Below are positions 27,799 to 36,963 of a stretch of 64,000 bases of DNA, piece after piece. The stretch is from contig JAFQXE010000026.1 of the NCBI GenBank assembly GCA_017407125.1, positions 1 through 64,000 on the forward strand, given 5' to 3'. The stretch's first letter is position 1, and the number at the start of each line of letters is the position of its first letter. Below the pieces are notes generated by a model. It was not told the origin of the DNA. It saw only the letters and a program-made list of their open reading frames with translations, and searched no databases. The translations under genes and the position numbers were made by a program. This DNA comes from Thermoguttaceae bacterium (GTDB lineage: Bacteria; Planctomycetota; Planctomycetia; Pirellulales; Thermoguttaceae).

Positions 27799-28443
27799 CT
27801 ACCTGTCTTTGTAAAAACTACTCCAACGATAATCTTCCGGTTTCTCAACCAATCCCGCCTTTACTGGATTATTTGCAATGTAGTTTGATTCTATACGGAA
27901 ATGTCTGTTGCTACGAATCAGTACATCCCAGTAGTCTATGATCCAGTAATGTCCTTGAAATATATTGATTATATTCTCAATATATCCGTTTGGATAACGA
28001 TTAGACGTTTTCAGATTGTTCAGTATGACGTCGAAGCGTCTGCTGGTATAATGTTTCCATGAATTGACAATGTCGCATAGAGGATTTTGGGGAAACTCTT
28101 TAATTAAAACGTGTACATGGTTAGGCATTATTACCCAATGATATAAATGATATCGTTCATCATTGAGTGATTTGAACGCCTCTATTACACACTGAGCAAG
28201 TTCTGGAATCTTCAAAATACAGGAACCAACTCCGCGATTAATCCATTCTTCAATTTCACGATGTAGATAATAGTTTTGCTTTAATGGAGGGTATTCTTCA
28301 ACTTGTTTTTTGAGCGTCTCTAACTGTTTTTGAGGTAAGGAATCCGAGAGCCGAAAAGATATATGCTGTCTGGCGTCTTGAATATCCCAATGGGGAATAT
28401 CTCGACGTTTATATTTGCCTTTGTTTTCACGAGGAAACGACAT
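27799..28443 (-). CDS. REP-associated tyrosine transposase (RAYT, IS200-like Y1 family)
   Basis: A 214-residue single-domain HUH transposase. The metal-binding HUH motif is MPNHVHVLI (H109, H111). The likely nucleophile is Y171 in the DYWDVLIRS segment. The C-terminal YIANNPVKAGLV and WSSF motifs are characteristic of RAYTs rather than of IS200 itself. I use ATG 28443 (MSFPRENKGKYKRR); the frame upstream to 28599 runs through repeat A3 and is not convincing protein. Family A repeats flank it in inverted orientation. RAYTs are known to cut and move REP palindromes and are usually domesticated, single-copy genes. It appears intact. Confidence 0.9.
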   Translation of the reverse strand: MSFPRENKGKYKRRDIPHWDIQDARQHISFRLSDSLPQKQLETLKKQVEEYPPLKQNYYLHREIEEWINRGVGSCILKIPELAQCVIEAFKSLNDERYHLYHWVIMPNHVHVLIKEFPQNPLCDIVNSWKHYTSRRFDVILNNLKTSNRYPNGYIENIINIFQGHYWIIDYWDVLIRSNRHFRIESNYIANNPVKAGLVEKPEDYRWSSFYKDR

Positions 28444-28514
28444 AATAAAACTTATAATGAAATAATAAAATGGATTTTCAAACTTAAGTTGATGTGCAGG
28501 ACAATTCGACTTCG

Positions 28515-28607
28515 GCGGGCGAAGACGCCCGCGAACCAGTTGCGCAAGCGGGCTTTCCGCGTTCTGAAACTTTTGGTAGCTTCCGCCGCAAGCGACCAAC
28601 GGGAGCG
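28515..28607. repeat. Family A repeat, copy 3, upstream flank of the RAYT gene
   Basis: GCGGGCGAAGACGCCCGCGA starts it and AGCTTCCGCCGCAAGCGACC lies near its end. It is inverted relative to copy 2. A further GC-rich palindromic stretch, with GCGGCGCCTCGCCGCC, extends to about 28660. Confidence 0.75.
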
Positions 28608-28674
28608 TTTTTTGGTAGACGCGCGGCAGCGCGGGTTGGGAGCGGCGCCTCGCCGCCGAAAGAAACGCTCTGTT

Positions 28675-29403
28675 TTACTTCAACCACTCTTTGAGCGTCG
28701 GCGCGACGGACCCCAACCAGATTTCGTATCCCTTTACAGTCGGGTGGACGAAGTCGGAGAGGATGTCGCGGGTTTCGACGCCGTCTTTGTTGAGGAATTT
28801 GTCGCCGATATCCATAAAGACGACGTTCTCGCCGTCTGCCAGTTTGGAAATGGCGGCGTTGACCGTCCGGACCTTTTCGCGGGACGGGTCGGTCGGCAGT
28901 TCGCTTCGCGGAAAGACGCCCATGACGAGCAGCTTGGCGTCCGGCCAGAGCGTTCGGACTTTCGCGACGACGGTTTCAACGCCGCCGATGGTCATTTCCG
29001 GCGTCTGCTTCAGCCAGCCGATGTTGTTCGTCCCGATAAGCAGCATCACCGCCTTGGGTTGAATGGCGTCCGCGTCGATATTGTCCAGAACCCACAGCAG
29101 ATGATGTGTCCCGATTCCGCCGAACCCCAAATTGACTCTCTTATATTCTCCCAGATACTTGTCCTGAACCGTCTTGCCGGTACTGTCCAGCCGATGCGTA
29201 ATGGAATCGCCGAGCAGAACGAGGTCAACGCCGCCCGCCGCGACAATCGCCGCTTTCTCCTTAAATCGTGTGTTATGATGGGAACTTATCTTCGTTGGAG
29301 TCGCTGCCGCGTTGGCGGGCTTCGATTCCGGCGCGTCTGCGTAGACGGCGGAGGCTGTTACAACGATTGTTGTCAAAACGGATAATAATAACTTTCTAAA
29401 CAT
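28675..29403 (-). CDS. Secreted SGNH/GDSL hydrolase
   Basis: A 242-residue exported esterase with a signal peptide (1-22, ending AVYA). The SGNH blocks are complete: GDSIT with nucleophile S67, the FGGIGTHH block with the Gly, GTNN with the Asn, and DFVHPT with D217 and H220. It resembles the PAF-acetylhydrolase/carbohydrate-esterase branch, which often deacetylates glycans. It is on the same strand as the heparinase-like gene, 192 bp downstream, with palindromes between. Substrate unknown. Confidence 0.87.
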   Translation of the reverse strand: MFRKLLLSVLTTIVVTASAVYADAPESKPANAAATPTKISSHHNTRFKEKAAIVAAGGVDLVLLGDSITHRLDSTGKTVQDKYLGEYKRVNLGFGGIGTHHLLWVLDNIDADAIQPKAVMLLIGTNNIGWLKQTPEMTIGGVETVVAKVRTLWPDAKLLVMGVFPRSELPTDPSREKVRTVNAAISKLADGENVVFMDIGDKFLNKDGVETRDILSDFVHPTVKGYEIWLGSVAPTLKEWLK

Positions 29404-29460
29404 GGTAGCAATAGGCAGTAGGCAATAGTTAATAAACCGTAGCGCGAAGCGCTTCCTTAA

Positions 29461-29580
29461 GAACCGCGTAGCGGTTCAATATTAATAGCCGTGGGTGAAA
29501 CCCACGGACAAAAAACCACACAACACATCCTCAACCGCTTTAGCGGTTGAATGTTAATAACCGTGGGTTTTAACCCACGG
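29461..29580. repeat. Tandem pair of double palindromes
   Basis: Four perfect stems lie in a row: GAACCGC/GCGGTTC (29461-29477), CCGTGGGT/ACCCACGG (29489-29507), TCAACCGC/GCGGTTGA (29531-29550), CCGTGGGTT/AACCCACGG (29561-29580). The second pair is a changed copy of the first, with AATATTAATA-like or AATGTTAATAA spacers between hairpins. Confidence 0.75.
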
Positions 29581-29595
29581 AAGGCAATAGATTAG

Positions 29596-31449
29596 TTATT
29601 TAAATTCCACCTCAAGCGCCTGTTCCTCGTCGAACGCGGGAACGTCAATCGCTAAAACGGAAACGCCTGTATTCGGGTTTTCTATTTCAGTCTGAGTAGT
29701 TGCGGCGACTTTGAATTGCAAGTCCGGGTTGGTTGAACTGGCGATTGTCGCGGTGAGCGTTTTGCCGTTTTGAGTCAGCGTTGCGGTTTTCCCGTCGTCG
29801 GAAATTGCAATCTGAGCGTACGTGTGCATTTGCCAGACGACGGTTTTAACGGAGTCTTTCGTTCGCGGTCCGATAACGTCTTTGACGGTAACGGTCAATT
29901 TGGATCGGTCGAGCGTAACGGAGCGTGTAACGGATTTGAGTTGGTCTTTGTAGGCGTCGGCAAGATCGGCTTTCGCGTATCCCTTTTCCGGCGCGGACTG
30001 GAACTCGGTAATCTTTGCGAATCCGTTGGGGTTCTGGTTCTGCCCGTCGATGAGCAGCGTGTTGTGCCCGTGCGTATTGAGTCGATAGTACGTCCAGCGC
30101 AGCTTTCCGAAATAGGCGGGCATGTTGTAGTTGTCGCCGCCGAGGTCGACAGCCCAGCGAACGCCCTCTTTAACCAGAATGAACGAGCCGAGATCGAGAT
30201 GGCTGTGGTTGACTTTGTTCCCGCCCGCCTTGAATCCAACGTAAAGAGCGTCGTCGTCCAGCCATTTGGAACGCATGGACGCAATCTCCGCGCCGCGGAA
30301 ATAGAAGTCCAGTTTCATCTTCGATAAATCCGCCCGTTTTGGCGAGTACCACCAAACGGAAGTCGGGTATATTCCCCCGTTGAAGCTGGGCTTGGGCGAG
30401 TCGACCGACCGGAAGTCATTCGTCTTTTTGAGAAGCTGATATCGCTCGAACTCGGCGAAGTCGGGATTGTTGAACCTGTCCGCCAGCCAAAAGATCATGC
30501 TGCTGGAAATGATTCCCCCGCCCGCGTCGGCGAAGTTGAACGAGCCGCCCTCCGGGGTCGCCGCCGCCATCTGGGAATAGACGGTAACGTCGAACCCCTC
30601 GGCTTTGGTAATGTCGAAATCCGACCCCAGCGACGCCTCAAGCGTGTTGACCAGAAAAGTCGTATACAGAAGCGTGTATTGCCAGTATCCGGGACCTTCT
30701 TTCCACATGCCGTCCGGCGCAAAAGACGCCATCGCGGTTTTAACCGTTGTAACAGACAAATGGACGATTTTATTCGCAACTTCCCGCTTTTCCGGGGGAA
30801 GAGCGTCGGCAATCGCCAGAGCGCCCATCGCCATGCCGCCGTTGCAGACCTGGTTCCAGTTATAGGCGGAATTGCGCCAGCCCCCGTGCGTCAAGCTGGG
30901 GACAAGTCCTTTCTCGTAAATGGAATTGACCAGCAGCTTCTTTTCCGCGTCCGACAAGTCGTTATAGAGCCAGTCGTACCCGATAGCAAAAGCTGCCGTC
31001 ATTTCTGCTGTATCGAGAAAATGTGACGGGTTCCAGTCCGGGAACGCTGCCGCGGCTTCCAGTTCTTTCATCGCCCGGGCTTTATACGCTGCCTTCTTCG
31101 CCGGGTCGTCAGTCAGACGGTAAGCGCCTGCCAGGGTCAAGACGCGTCTGAGGCACTTTCTGCTTTGCGACAGCAGACGCGGTCCGACAATAATATATTC
31201 CACCGTCTTGGGCGATTTGACCAGGTCGTCCGCCTCCAGCAATTGGTTTTGAACCAGCTTTTGCAGATACTCGTCCGTTTTGAGGAGTTCTTTGACTTCC
31301 GCTTCCCGCTGCGAGGAAGCCAGAATTCGCGGATGCGCCGGATTAAGCTTGGAGAAGTAGTCGGGGATTTCATCAGCAAACGTCGGGACGTTCGCCAATG
31401 TTACGACAAAACCGAGAATGAGCAAGGTGGGACAAATGGGATTTTTCAT
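29596..31449 (-). CDS. Secreted heparinase II/III-like polysaccharide lyase
   Basis: A 617-residue exported protein with a signal peptide (1-25, ending PTFA). The N-terminal half is an all-helical toroid typical of alginate/heparinoid lyases (AIGYDWLYNDLSDAEK, GWRNSAYNWNQVCNGG). The C-terminal half carries the heparinase II/III-like beta-sandwich with NHSHLDLGSFILVKEGVRW and a following DLGGDNYN. Asn/Tyr/His candidates for lyase catalysis are present (SAYNWNQVCN, NHSHLD). Such enzymes cleave uronic-acid polysaccharides by beta-elimination; the polymer is not known. No SusCD or other PUL genes are adjacent. Confidence 0.82.
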   Translation of the reverse strand: MKNPICPTLLILGFVVTLANVPTFADEIPDYFSKLNPAHPRILASSQREAEVKELLKTDEYLQKLVQNQLLEADDLVKSPKTVEYIIVGPRLLSQSRKCLRRVLTLAGAYRLTDDPAKKAAYKARAMKELEAAAAFPDWNPSHFLDTAEMTAAFAIGYDWLYNDLSDAEKKLLVNSIYEKGLVPSLTHGGWRNSAYNWNQVCNGGMAMGALAIADALPPEKREVANKIVHLSVTTVKTAMASFAPDGMWKEGPGYWQYTLLYTTFLVNTLEASLGSDFDITKAEGFDVTVYSQMAAATPEGGSFNFADAGGGIISSSMIFWLADRFNNPDFAEFERYQLLKKTNDFRSVDSPKPSFNGGIYPTSVWWYSPKRADLSKMKLDFYFRGAEIASMRSKWLDDDALYVGFKAGGNKVNHSHLDLGSFILVKEGVRWAVDLGGDNYNMPAYFGKLRWTYYRLNTHGHNTLLIDGQNQNPNGFAKITEFQSAPEKGYAKADLADAYKDQLKSVTRSVTLDRSKLTVTVKDVIGPRTKDSVKTVVWQMHTYAQIAISDDGKTATLTQNGKTLTATIASSTNPDLQFKVAATTQTEIENPNTGVSVLAIDVPAFDEEQALEVEFK

Positions 31450-31592
31450 GACAAACTCCGTAGGGGGACAGGAAGGATAAATACTTCAATTTCTATTTAT
31501 TCTATCCCTCTACGGAATCAAAAGCAATAGCCCCCGGAAATTTTTTATAGAAGAGAGTAATTACGAATTAAAAAACTCCTAACTCCTCTCTC

Positions 31593-34460
31593 CTAATTCC
31601 TAACTCGCTTACGAAAGAATAATACGATAACCCCAAGAGCTAACAGCGCCCAGGTGGACGGTTCCGGGACGGCGTTGGCGTCTACGGAAGCGAAGACGGA
31701 ATTGCCGACTATCGTTATGTTCCAGTAATAATCGTCTTCCGGCGTCAAGAACGAACTCCAATAATCAGCGTTGGAGTATGGTTCTTGCAGTCCATTCGGA
31801 TCGTTGAAAATTTCGTACGTTGCGCCAGGCTGTACGGACGTAAAGACGTATTCGACAATCGCGTTTTCGTCAATATTAAAATTATTGGCGATGAGCGTAT
31901 CCATGCCGGTTTCGTCCTGTTCCATGAGCAGCTTTGCGCCGGCGTTGAGAATAAAATCCCCTCCGACTGTTGCTTCGCCTACGGAGTTGCCGGGCGAGAA
32001 GACAGCTCCCGATTCGACTGTGACGTTATGCGTCATGTAGCCCTTAAAATCCATGCGGCCGGACGAGATGACCATGCTTTGAGCGTCTACGCTCCCTGCA
32101 GCGCCGGTATAGATTTGCAGAGTTTCGTCGCCGGTTTTTTCGATTGTGTTGGCAGAAATCGATCCGATAAACTTGCTCAGGTCGCTAGCGCTCAGCGTGA
32201 GGTCTTTTCCAGTTGCGTCCAACGTAACAGCAACGGCAATTTGACCGTTATCGTCTAAACTTCCGCCGGAAAGATTGTAGAGCTCACCGCCTTGAGACAG
32301 CTTGAGCGTACCGGAGGAAACCTTTGTTGCGCCGGTATACGCCGGGGCTTGCGACAGCGTCAGCGTTCCGGTTCCGAGTTTGGTCAATCCGCCTTTGTCG
32401 TCGTTTTCTCCGGTTCCCTGTTCCAACTTGGCGCCAACGGTAACGTTGTATCCTTGAGTGTCGATAATCGCGCCGCCTTGTTTGACGTAATACTTCATAA
32501 GTCCGGCGGATGGGAAGAAATTGGCATCGTTGTTGGCAGCCGCCTGAAGCGTCCCACCGTTGAAATTAAACGTACTGGAGGAAGAAGGACCTGCGCCGGA
32601 TCCGCCGGAGGATCTCACGGCATACATGGTTATGGTTCCGCCGTTGAGATTGACGGTACTGGTTCCCTGACCGAACCATAAAACGCCGCAGGATGGGTCA
32701 GTGCTGGCTGTATATGAGCCAGGAACGCCGAGGGTCAACGAGCCACCGTTCATGTTGAGCGTTCCCTTCGCGTTATTATTGTTTGCAGAGATCAGAATTC
32801 GGCTGTCAACCTGCAATGATCCGCCGTTGATGGTCAAAACGCCTGTCGTGTTTCCGTTGGTTCCCAGCAAAACGCCTGCGGTAGTATTGCTTGTATTATG
32901 AACGTTAACCGTTCCGGAATCCAGAATAAGATTTCCGCTGGTACTGTTTCCAATCATGACTGCGCCGCTGTACCCGTCAGCGCTCATATTAACGACGCCA
33001 TTTTCGCCGACGTCAATAACGGCTGTTGCGCCGCCGTTGACAAGAAGTCGAGAATTGAACTTTGACCCTGTAATATTCAGCTTACCGCCGGAAACGGTTG
33101 TCGTGCCGGTATACGTATTGGCGCCGGAGAGCGTCAGAACGCCCGAGCCGGTTTTGGTAACTGCGCCTGTTCCGGAAATGACATTATCAATCGTCTGATC
33201 AGAAGCATGGGCGAATTCCAATGTTGCATTATCGGTAACGCCGCCAATTCCCAGCGTTCCGACTCCAGACAGTTTTAAAACGCCGGCTGAAATGGTAATG
33301 CCGCCGCTGATGTCGTTAACGTTTGTCAATTCCATTGTGCCTGCGCCAGATTTGGTAAAGCTGCCGGCTCTATCGGTGTTTTTTCTCAATTTTGTTGATA
33401 TCAACAAGTCTGTAGAACTGTCCTGGGTAACGTTGGCAACATTAAAATTAGTTGCGGTTGGAATGACGCCGTTGTAATCGCCAGCAGTTCCAATGCTGAT
33501 AGTAGAAATCTGATTAGCAGCAAGTTTTGAACTCGAAGTAACGTCTACAGTTCCGACAAGCTGGTATGAGAGCCATTTATTATGTCCGTTGTTATCGACA
33601 ATCTTGCCGCCGTCTTTGAGCGAAATATAATTTATGGTGTTAAACCAACCGGTTTCGTTGTTGATAGTTCCGCCGTTGACGTAAAACTTTGCGGCGGTTT
33701 TGATGCCAGCTTCGCCTAATACGTCGTGACTGATAAAGGTAAGCGTTGCGCCGCTATTGATAGTAATACTTTTTGCTGCGTCGTATTTTCCGAGCGCGCC
33801 TTTACCATTCACTTTTAACGTTCCAGCATTAATAGTAACGTTCCCGGTATAAGCTGACGTTGAATATGAACCGCGTTTTATTGTCAGCGTACCAGAACCG
33901 TTCTTAATAATCGAACCTGAATGATTAATCTGTAATTCAATAGTTGTATTATGAGATCCGTCAACGGTCAAGTTATTACCATTAAGATTAATCGTATTAT
34001 TCTTTAAAATATTGACGTCTCCGTTTGCGGCATTGATTGTAATATTGGCATGCAGCTCGTGCCCAAGATTAATCGTTTGAGCAAAAGAACTGTTGTTGAC
34101 GATGTCGCCCGTTTGCCTTATCCAGTTATTATTGTCTTTTATAGTAATTGTATAGGAACCGGTTGCCGCTTGAGTAAAAGTGATGCCAGAATTGTAAATT
34201 CCATAGTCTAAATCGTTTGACAATGTGTAGCCAGACGACCCAACTGCGCCGAACTCCCATGCGTCTTCACCGGCAGGCGCAACGCCTCCAGACCAGTTTG
34301 CAGCCGTTGACAATTTCGCGTCGGTATTGCCGACCCAGGTAATCGTATCTGCAAAGCTGTTGGCGGACAACAAAATCGAAACAACAAACGATATAACAGC
34401 CAACCGACCGCAGGTTAAAACGCGGTTGCGGAGTAACGAGCAGGATTGAAAATGAACCAT
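31593..34460 (-). CDS. PEP-CTERM protein with autotransporter-associated beta repeats
   Basis: A 955-residue exported protein. The signal sequence is residues 1-38 with an extended basic N-terminus (ends LSANSFA). A repetitive Gly/Thr/Asn beta-helix region follows, with units such as AVTKTGSGVLTLSGANTYTG and LTKLGTGTLTLSQAPAYTG. The end is VPEPSTWALLALGVIVLFF plus RKRVRN, a PEP-CTERM tag. The region before the tag (SSGRMDFKGYMTHNVTVE, FSPGNSVGEATVGGDF) is closely similar to the same region of the protein at 14520-18446, so they are paralogues sharing a C-terminal module. It lacks the LamG-like domain of that protein. Probable surface or extracellular-matrix component. Confidence 0.88.
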   Translation of the reverse strand: MVHFQSCSLLRNRVLTCGRLAVISFVVSILLSANSFADTITWVGNTDAKLSTAANWSGGVAPAGEDAWEFGAVGSSGYTLSNDLDYGIYNSGITFTQAATGSYTITIKDNNNWIRQTGDIVNNSSFAQTINLGHELHANITINAANGDVNILKNNTINLNGNNLTVDGSHNTTIELQINHSGSIIKNGSGTLTIKRGSYSTSAYTGNVTINAGTLKVNGKGALGKYDAAKSITINSGATLTFISHDVLGEAGIKTAAKFYVNGGTINNETGWFNTINYISLKDGGKIVDNNGHNKWLSYQLVGTVDVTSSSKLAANQISTISIGTAGDYNGVIPTATNFNVANVTQDSSTDLLISTKLRKNTDRAGSFTKSGAGTMELTNVNDISGGITISAGVLKLSGVGTLGIGGVTDNATLEFAHASDQTIDNVISGTGAVTKTGSGVLTLSGANTYTGTTTVSGGKLNITGSKFNSRLLVNGGATAVIDVGENGVVNMSADGYSGAVMIGNSTSGNLILDSGTVNVHNTSNTTAGVLLGTNGNTTGVLTINGGSLQVDSRILISANNNNAKGTLNMNGGSLTLGVPGSYTASTDPSCGVLWFGQGTSTVNLNGGTITMYAVRSSGGSGAGPSSSSTFNFNGGTLQAAANNDANFFPSAGLMKYYVKQGGAIIDTQGYNVTVGAKLEQGTGENDDKGGLTKLGTGTLTLSQAPAYTGATKVSSGTLKLSQGGELYNLSGGSLDDNGQIAVAVTLDATGKDLTLSASDLSKFIGSISANTIEKTGDETLQIYTGAAGSVDAQSMVISSGRMDFKGYMTHNVTVESGAVFSPGNSVGEATVGGDFILNAGAKLLMEQDETGMDTLIANNFNIDENAIVEYVFTSVQPGATYEIFNDPNGLQEPYSNADYWSSFLTPEDDYYWNITIVGNSVFASVDANAVPEPSTWALLALGVIVLFFRKRVRN

Positions 34461-34719
34461 GTTAGATCCAAATTGAATGGGGAAAATGGTCAGGATTGGG
34501 AACGCTTTTTCGCCGACACGTCTCGGGCGAAAAAGAACGTTAATACTATATTATTATATATATATTGTAATCTCTAATTTGAAATGTTCAACCAGAATTT
34601 CATAAATTTTCGAGAAATTTCTGGTAAAATAGGGAAGATGTTATTGGGATACGCAATAGTCAAAGAGGAGACGCAGTAAACGGGAAAGGCGAGCCAGGAT
34701 GCGTAAGCTCCCGGAAAAT

Positions 34720-34817
34720 TTTAAACACTAAATACACGAAAGCAACGAAAATAACGAAAGGATTATTAAAAATATTTCGTGTGTTTTGATTATTTCGTGA
34801 TTTTCGTGTTTTTAAAA
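34720..34817. repeat. Family C hairpin, copy 1
   Basis: AACACTAAATACACGAAAGC leads a left arm made of ACGAAA words at about 10-bp spacing. The right arm has ATTTCGTG and TTTTCGTGTTTTT. Copies are at 40537-40641, 50101-50207 and 59642-59733. Confidence 0.75.
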
Positions 34818-34819
34818 TG

Positions 34820-34902
34820 GCGGCGAAGACGCCCACGAACCAGCGGGGCGGAGCGGCTTTTCTGCGAAAGATATTTTTGGAGGCTTCCGTCGCAAGCGTC
34901 CG
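34820..34902. repeat. Family A repeat, copy 4
   Basis: GGCGAAGACGCCCACGAACC and, further on, GGAGGCTTCCGTCGCAAGCG. It abuts family C copy 1. A heptad-like tract (ATTGCTCATTGCTAAATGCT) follows to about 34985. The gap 34461-35191 holds no gene. Confidence 0.7.
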
Positions 34903-35191
34903 CTCAAGACGATTGCTTGCGTAATTGCTCATTGCTAAATGCTAATTCCCTCAACTCCTCCCTCCTCACTTCTCACTCCTAACTCAAAACCCTATCGTCA
35001 GCCATTTCCAAAAATATCCTCAAGCCCCCCCTCCATATAATTTTTAAAATCGCTATAATAATTTAATAAATATTTGACGATAGATATAGATAAATTTCTA
35101 TCGATACAAATTTAGCGGTACTTCCCCGCGCGGCGGACGAAGGTTGTTGACCGTGAAAACCGATGCCTTTAACCTTTAAGGAGTTAAACAG

Positions 35192-36808
35192 ATGGCAAAA
35201 ATCGTAATTTTGGACACATTGTCCCAGGACGGCTTGGATTTGTTGAAAAACGCTGGAATCGAATACGAGGTTCGCACGGGTTTGGCGGGCGAAGAGCTTA
35301 AAAAGACGCTCACCGAATTCGACGGCGCCATCTGTCGTTCCGGAGTGAAAATTACGGCTGACGTTCTGGAAGGCAACACGCGTCTTCGCGCTATCGCTCG
35401 CGCGGGCGTTGGAACGGACAACATCGACAAGGCGATGGCAACCCGCCTGGGAATCATCGTCATGAACACGCCCAGCGGAAACACGCTCTCGACAGCGGAA
35501 CAGACCCTGGCGCTCATGTTCGCTCTGGTTCGTCATACCGCCCCGGCTTACCAAAGCCTCATTGAAGGCCGCTGGGACAAAAAACTCTATACCGGAACGC
35601 AGCTGGCTGGCAAGACGCTCGGCATTATCGGTTTGGGACGCATTGGTCAGGCGATTGCCAAACGCGCTCTGGCGATGGAAATGAAGGTTATCGGATTTGA
35701 CCCCTTCATGACCGAAGCCAAAGCCAAGGAACTGGGAATTACGCTCTACGCGAACTACAAAGACATGCTTCCGTACTGCGATCTGCTTACCGTTCACACC
35801 CCGTTGACCGACGCAACCCGCGGCATGATTTCCGACGCTGAAATCGCCATGCTGCCCAAGGGAGCGCGCCTGATCAACTGCGCTCGCGGCGGCATTTACG
35901 ACGAAGCCGCTCTGGTTCGCGGTCTGGAAAGCGGTCAGCTAGGCGGCGTCGCTCTGGACGTTTACCCGTCTGAACCCTGCAAGCAGAACCCGTTGTTCGG
36001 CATGAAAAACGTCGTCTGCACGCCTCACCTTGGCGCGTCGACCGAAGAAGCTCAGCTCAGCGTTGCTGTCGAAGCGGCTCAGCTGATGGTCGATTTCTTC
36101 AAGACGGGCGCAATTCGTTCCGCCGTCAATACCAGCCCGCTGGATCCGAAAACGCTCGAAGATCTTCGCGGATACCTCAACGTTGCGTGGAGAATGGGCT
36201 TGTTCCTCGGACAGATGGGCACTTCCGCCCCGGTTTGCCTCAAGCTGACGTACAAAGGCGAAGTTGCCAAAAAGAACACCGCTCTGCTGACAAGCGCGTT
36301 CGCCGCCGGATACATGGAAAAAGCGTCTGACGTTGGAGCTAACATCGTCAACGCCGACATTCTGCTTCGCGAACGCGGAATCGAACTCATTGAAGAACGC
36401 TCGACCGAAGTCGTCAACTTCAATTCGACAATTACCGCTCAACTCAAAACGGAAACCGCTCTGTATACGATTCAGGGAACCCTGTTCGGCAACGACATGC
36501 CGCGTCTGATTCAAATCGACGACAGCCGCATGGAAAGCTATTTGGACGGCAACCTTATCATCTTCGATTACGACAACGTTCCCGGCATGTTAGGCAAACT
36601 CGGAACCATCTGCGGAAAGCACAACGCCAACATCGCTCAGATGTGCGTCGGCGCCAGCCGATCCACCGGCACCCAAATCGGCGCCCTGTCTCTGGACTCC
36701 GTCCCGACTCAGGAACTGCTCGAAGAAATCCGCGCCATGGAAGGCGTCAAGTACGCCAAACCGGTGGCGCTGCCCAAAGTTCACGAACTGCCCGTCTGGC
36801 TGAGCTGA
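35192..36808 (+). CDS. serA: D-3-phosphoglycerate dehydrogenase, long form
   Basis: A 538-residue NAD-dependent enzyme that oxidises 3-phosphoglycerate to 3-phosphohydroxypyruvate, the first step of serine synthesis. The substrate and Rossmann domains carry GIIGLGRIGQAIAKRA near 146-160, the catalytic Arg in NCARGGIYDE, and His in PHLGASTEEAQ. The extra ASB and C-terminal ACT domains (IIFDYDNVPGMLGKLG) are typical of the long form, where serine may regulate. AAGGAG precedes the ATG. A strong terminator follows. It is a single-gene unit. Confidence 0.96.
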   Translation: MAKIVILDTLSQDGLDLLKNAGIEYEVRTGLAGEELKKTLTEFDGAICRSGVKITADVLEGNTRLRAIARAGVGTDNIDKAMATRLGIIVMNTPSGNTLSTAEQTLALMFALVRHTAPAYQSLIEGRWDKKLYTGTQLAGKTLGIIGLGRIGQAIAKRALAMEMKVIGFDPFMTEAKAKELGITLYANYKDMLPYCDLLTVHTPLTDATRGMISDAEIAMLPKGARLINCARGGIYDEAALVRGLESGQLGGVALDVYPSEPCKQNPLFGMKNVVCTPHLGASTEEAQLSVAVEAAQLMVDFFKTGAIRSAVNTSPLDPKTLEDLRGYLNVAWRMGLFLGQMGTSAPVCLKLTYKGEVAKKNTALLTSAFAAGYMEKASDVGANIVNADILLRERGIELIEERSTEVVNFNSTITAQLKTETALYTIQGTLFGNDMPRLIQIDDSRMESYLDGNLIIFDYDNVPGMLGKLGTICGKHNANIAQMCVGASRSTGTQIGALSLDSVPTQELLEEIRAMEGVKYAKPVALPKVHELPVWLS

Positions 36809-36810
36809 GG

Positions 36811-36851
36811 TCAATTAGCAATTTGCAATGAGCAATTAGCAATTACGCAAG
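36811..36851. repeat. Family E heptad tract, copy 3
   Basis: CAATTAGCAATTTGCAATGA and following words repeat with a 7-bp period and end AATTACGCAAGCG, as in copies 1 and 2. Confidence 0.55.
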
Positions 36852-36888
36852 CGATCCCCGGTGGGGTATCGTAAGTCAATAGAAAATA

Positions 36889-36923
36889 AAAATGAGTATG
36901 GCGCTAAGTCATACTCATTTTTT
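36889..36923 (+). terminator. Terminator after serA
   Basis: AAAATGAGTATG and CATACTCATTTT form a 12-bp perfect stem with a 9-base loop, followed by more T. The A-run on the left also makes it usable from the other strand. Confidence 0.85.
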
Positions 36924-36963
36924 GTAACAAACTTTTTCAAGATTATATCAGAGGTTAAGCAGT

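Noticed and set aside
28444..28599. N-terminal extension of the RAYT gene to 28599
   Set aside because: The extension reads through family A repeat sequence; ATG 28443 gives a normal RAYT start.
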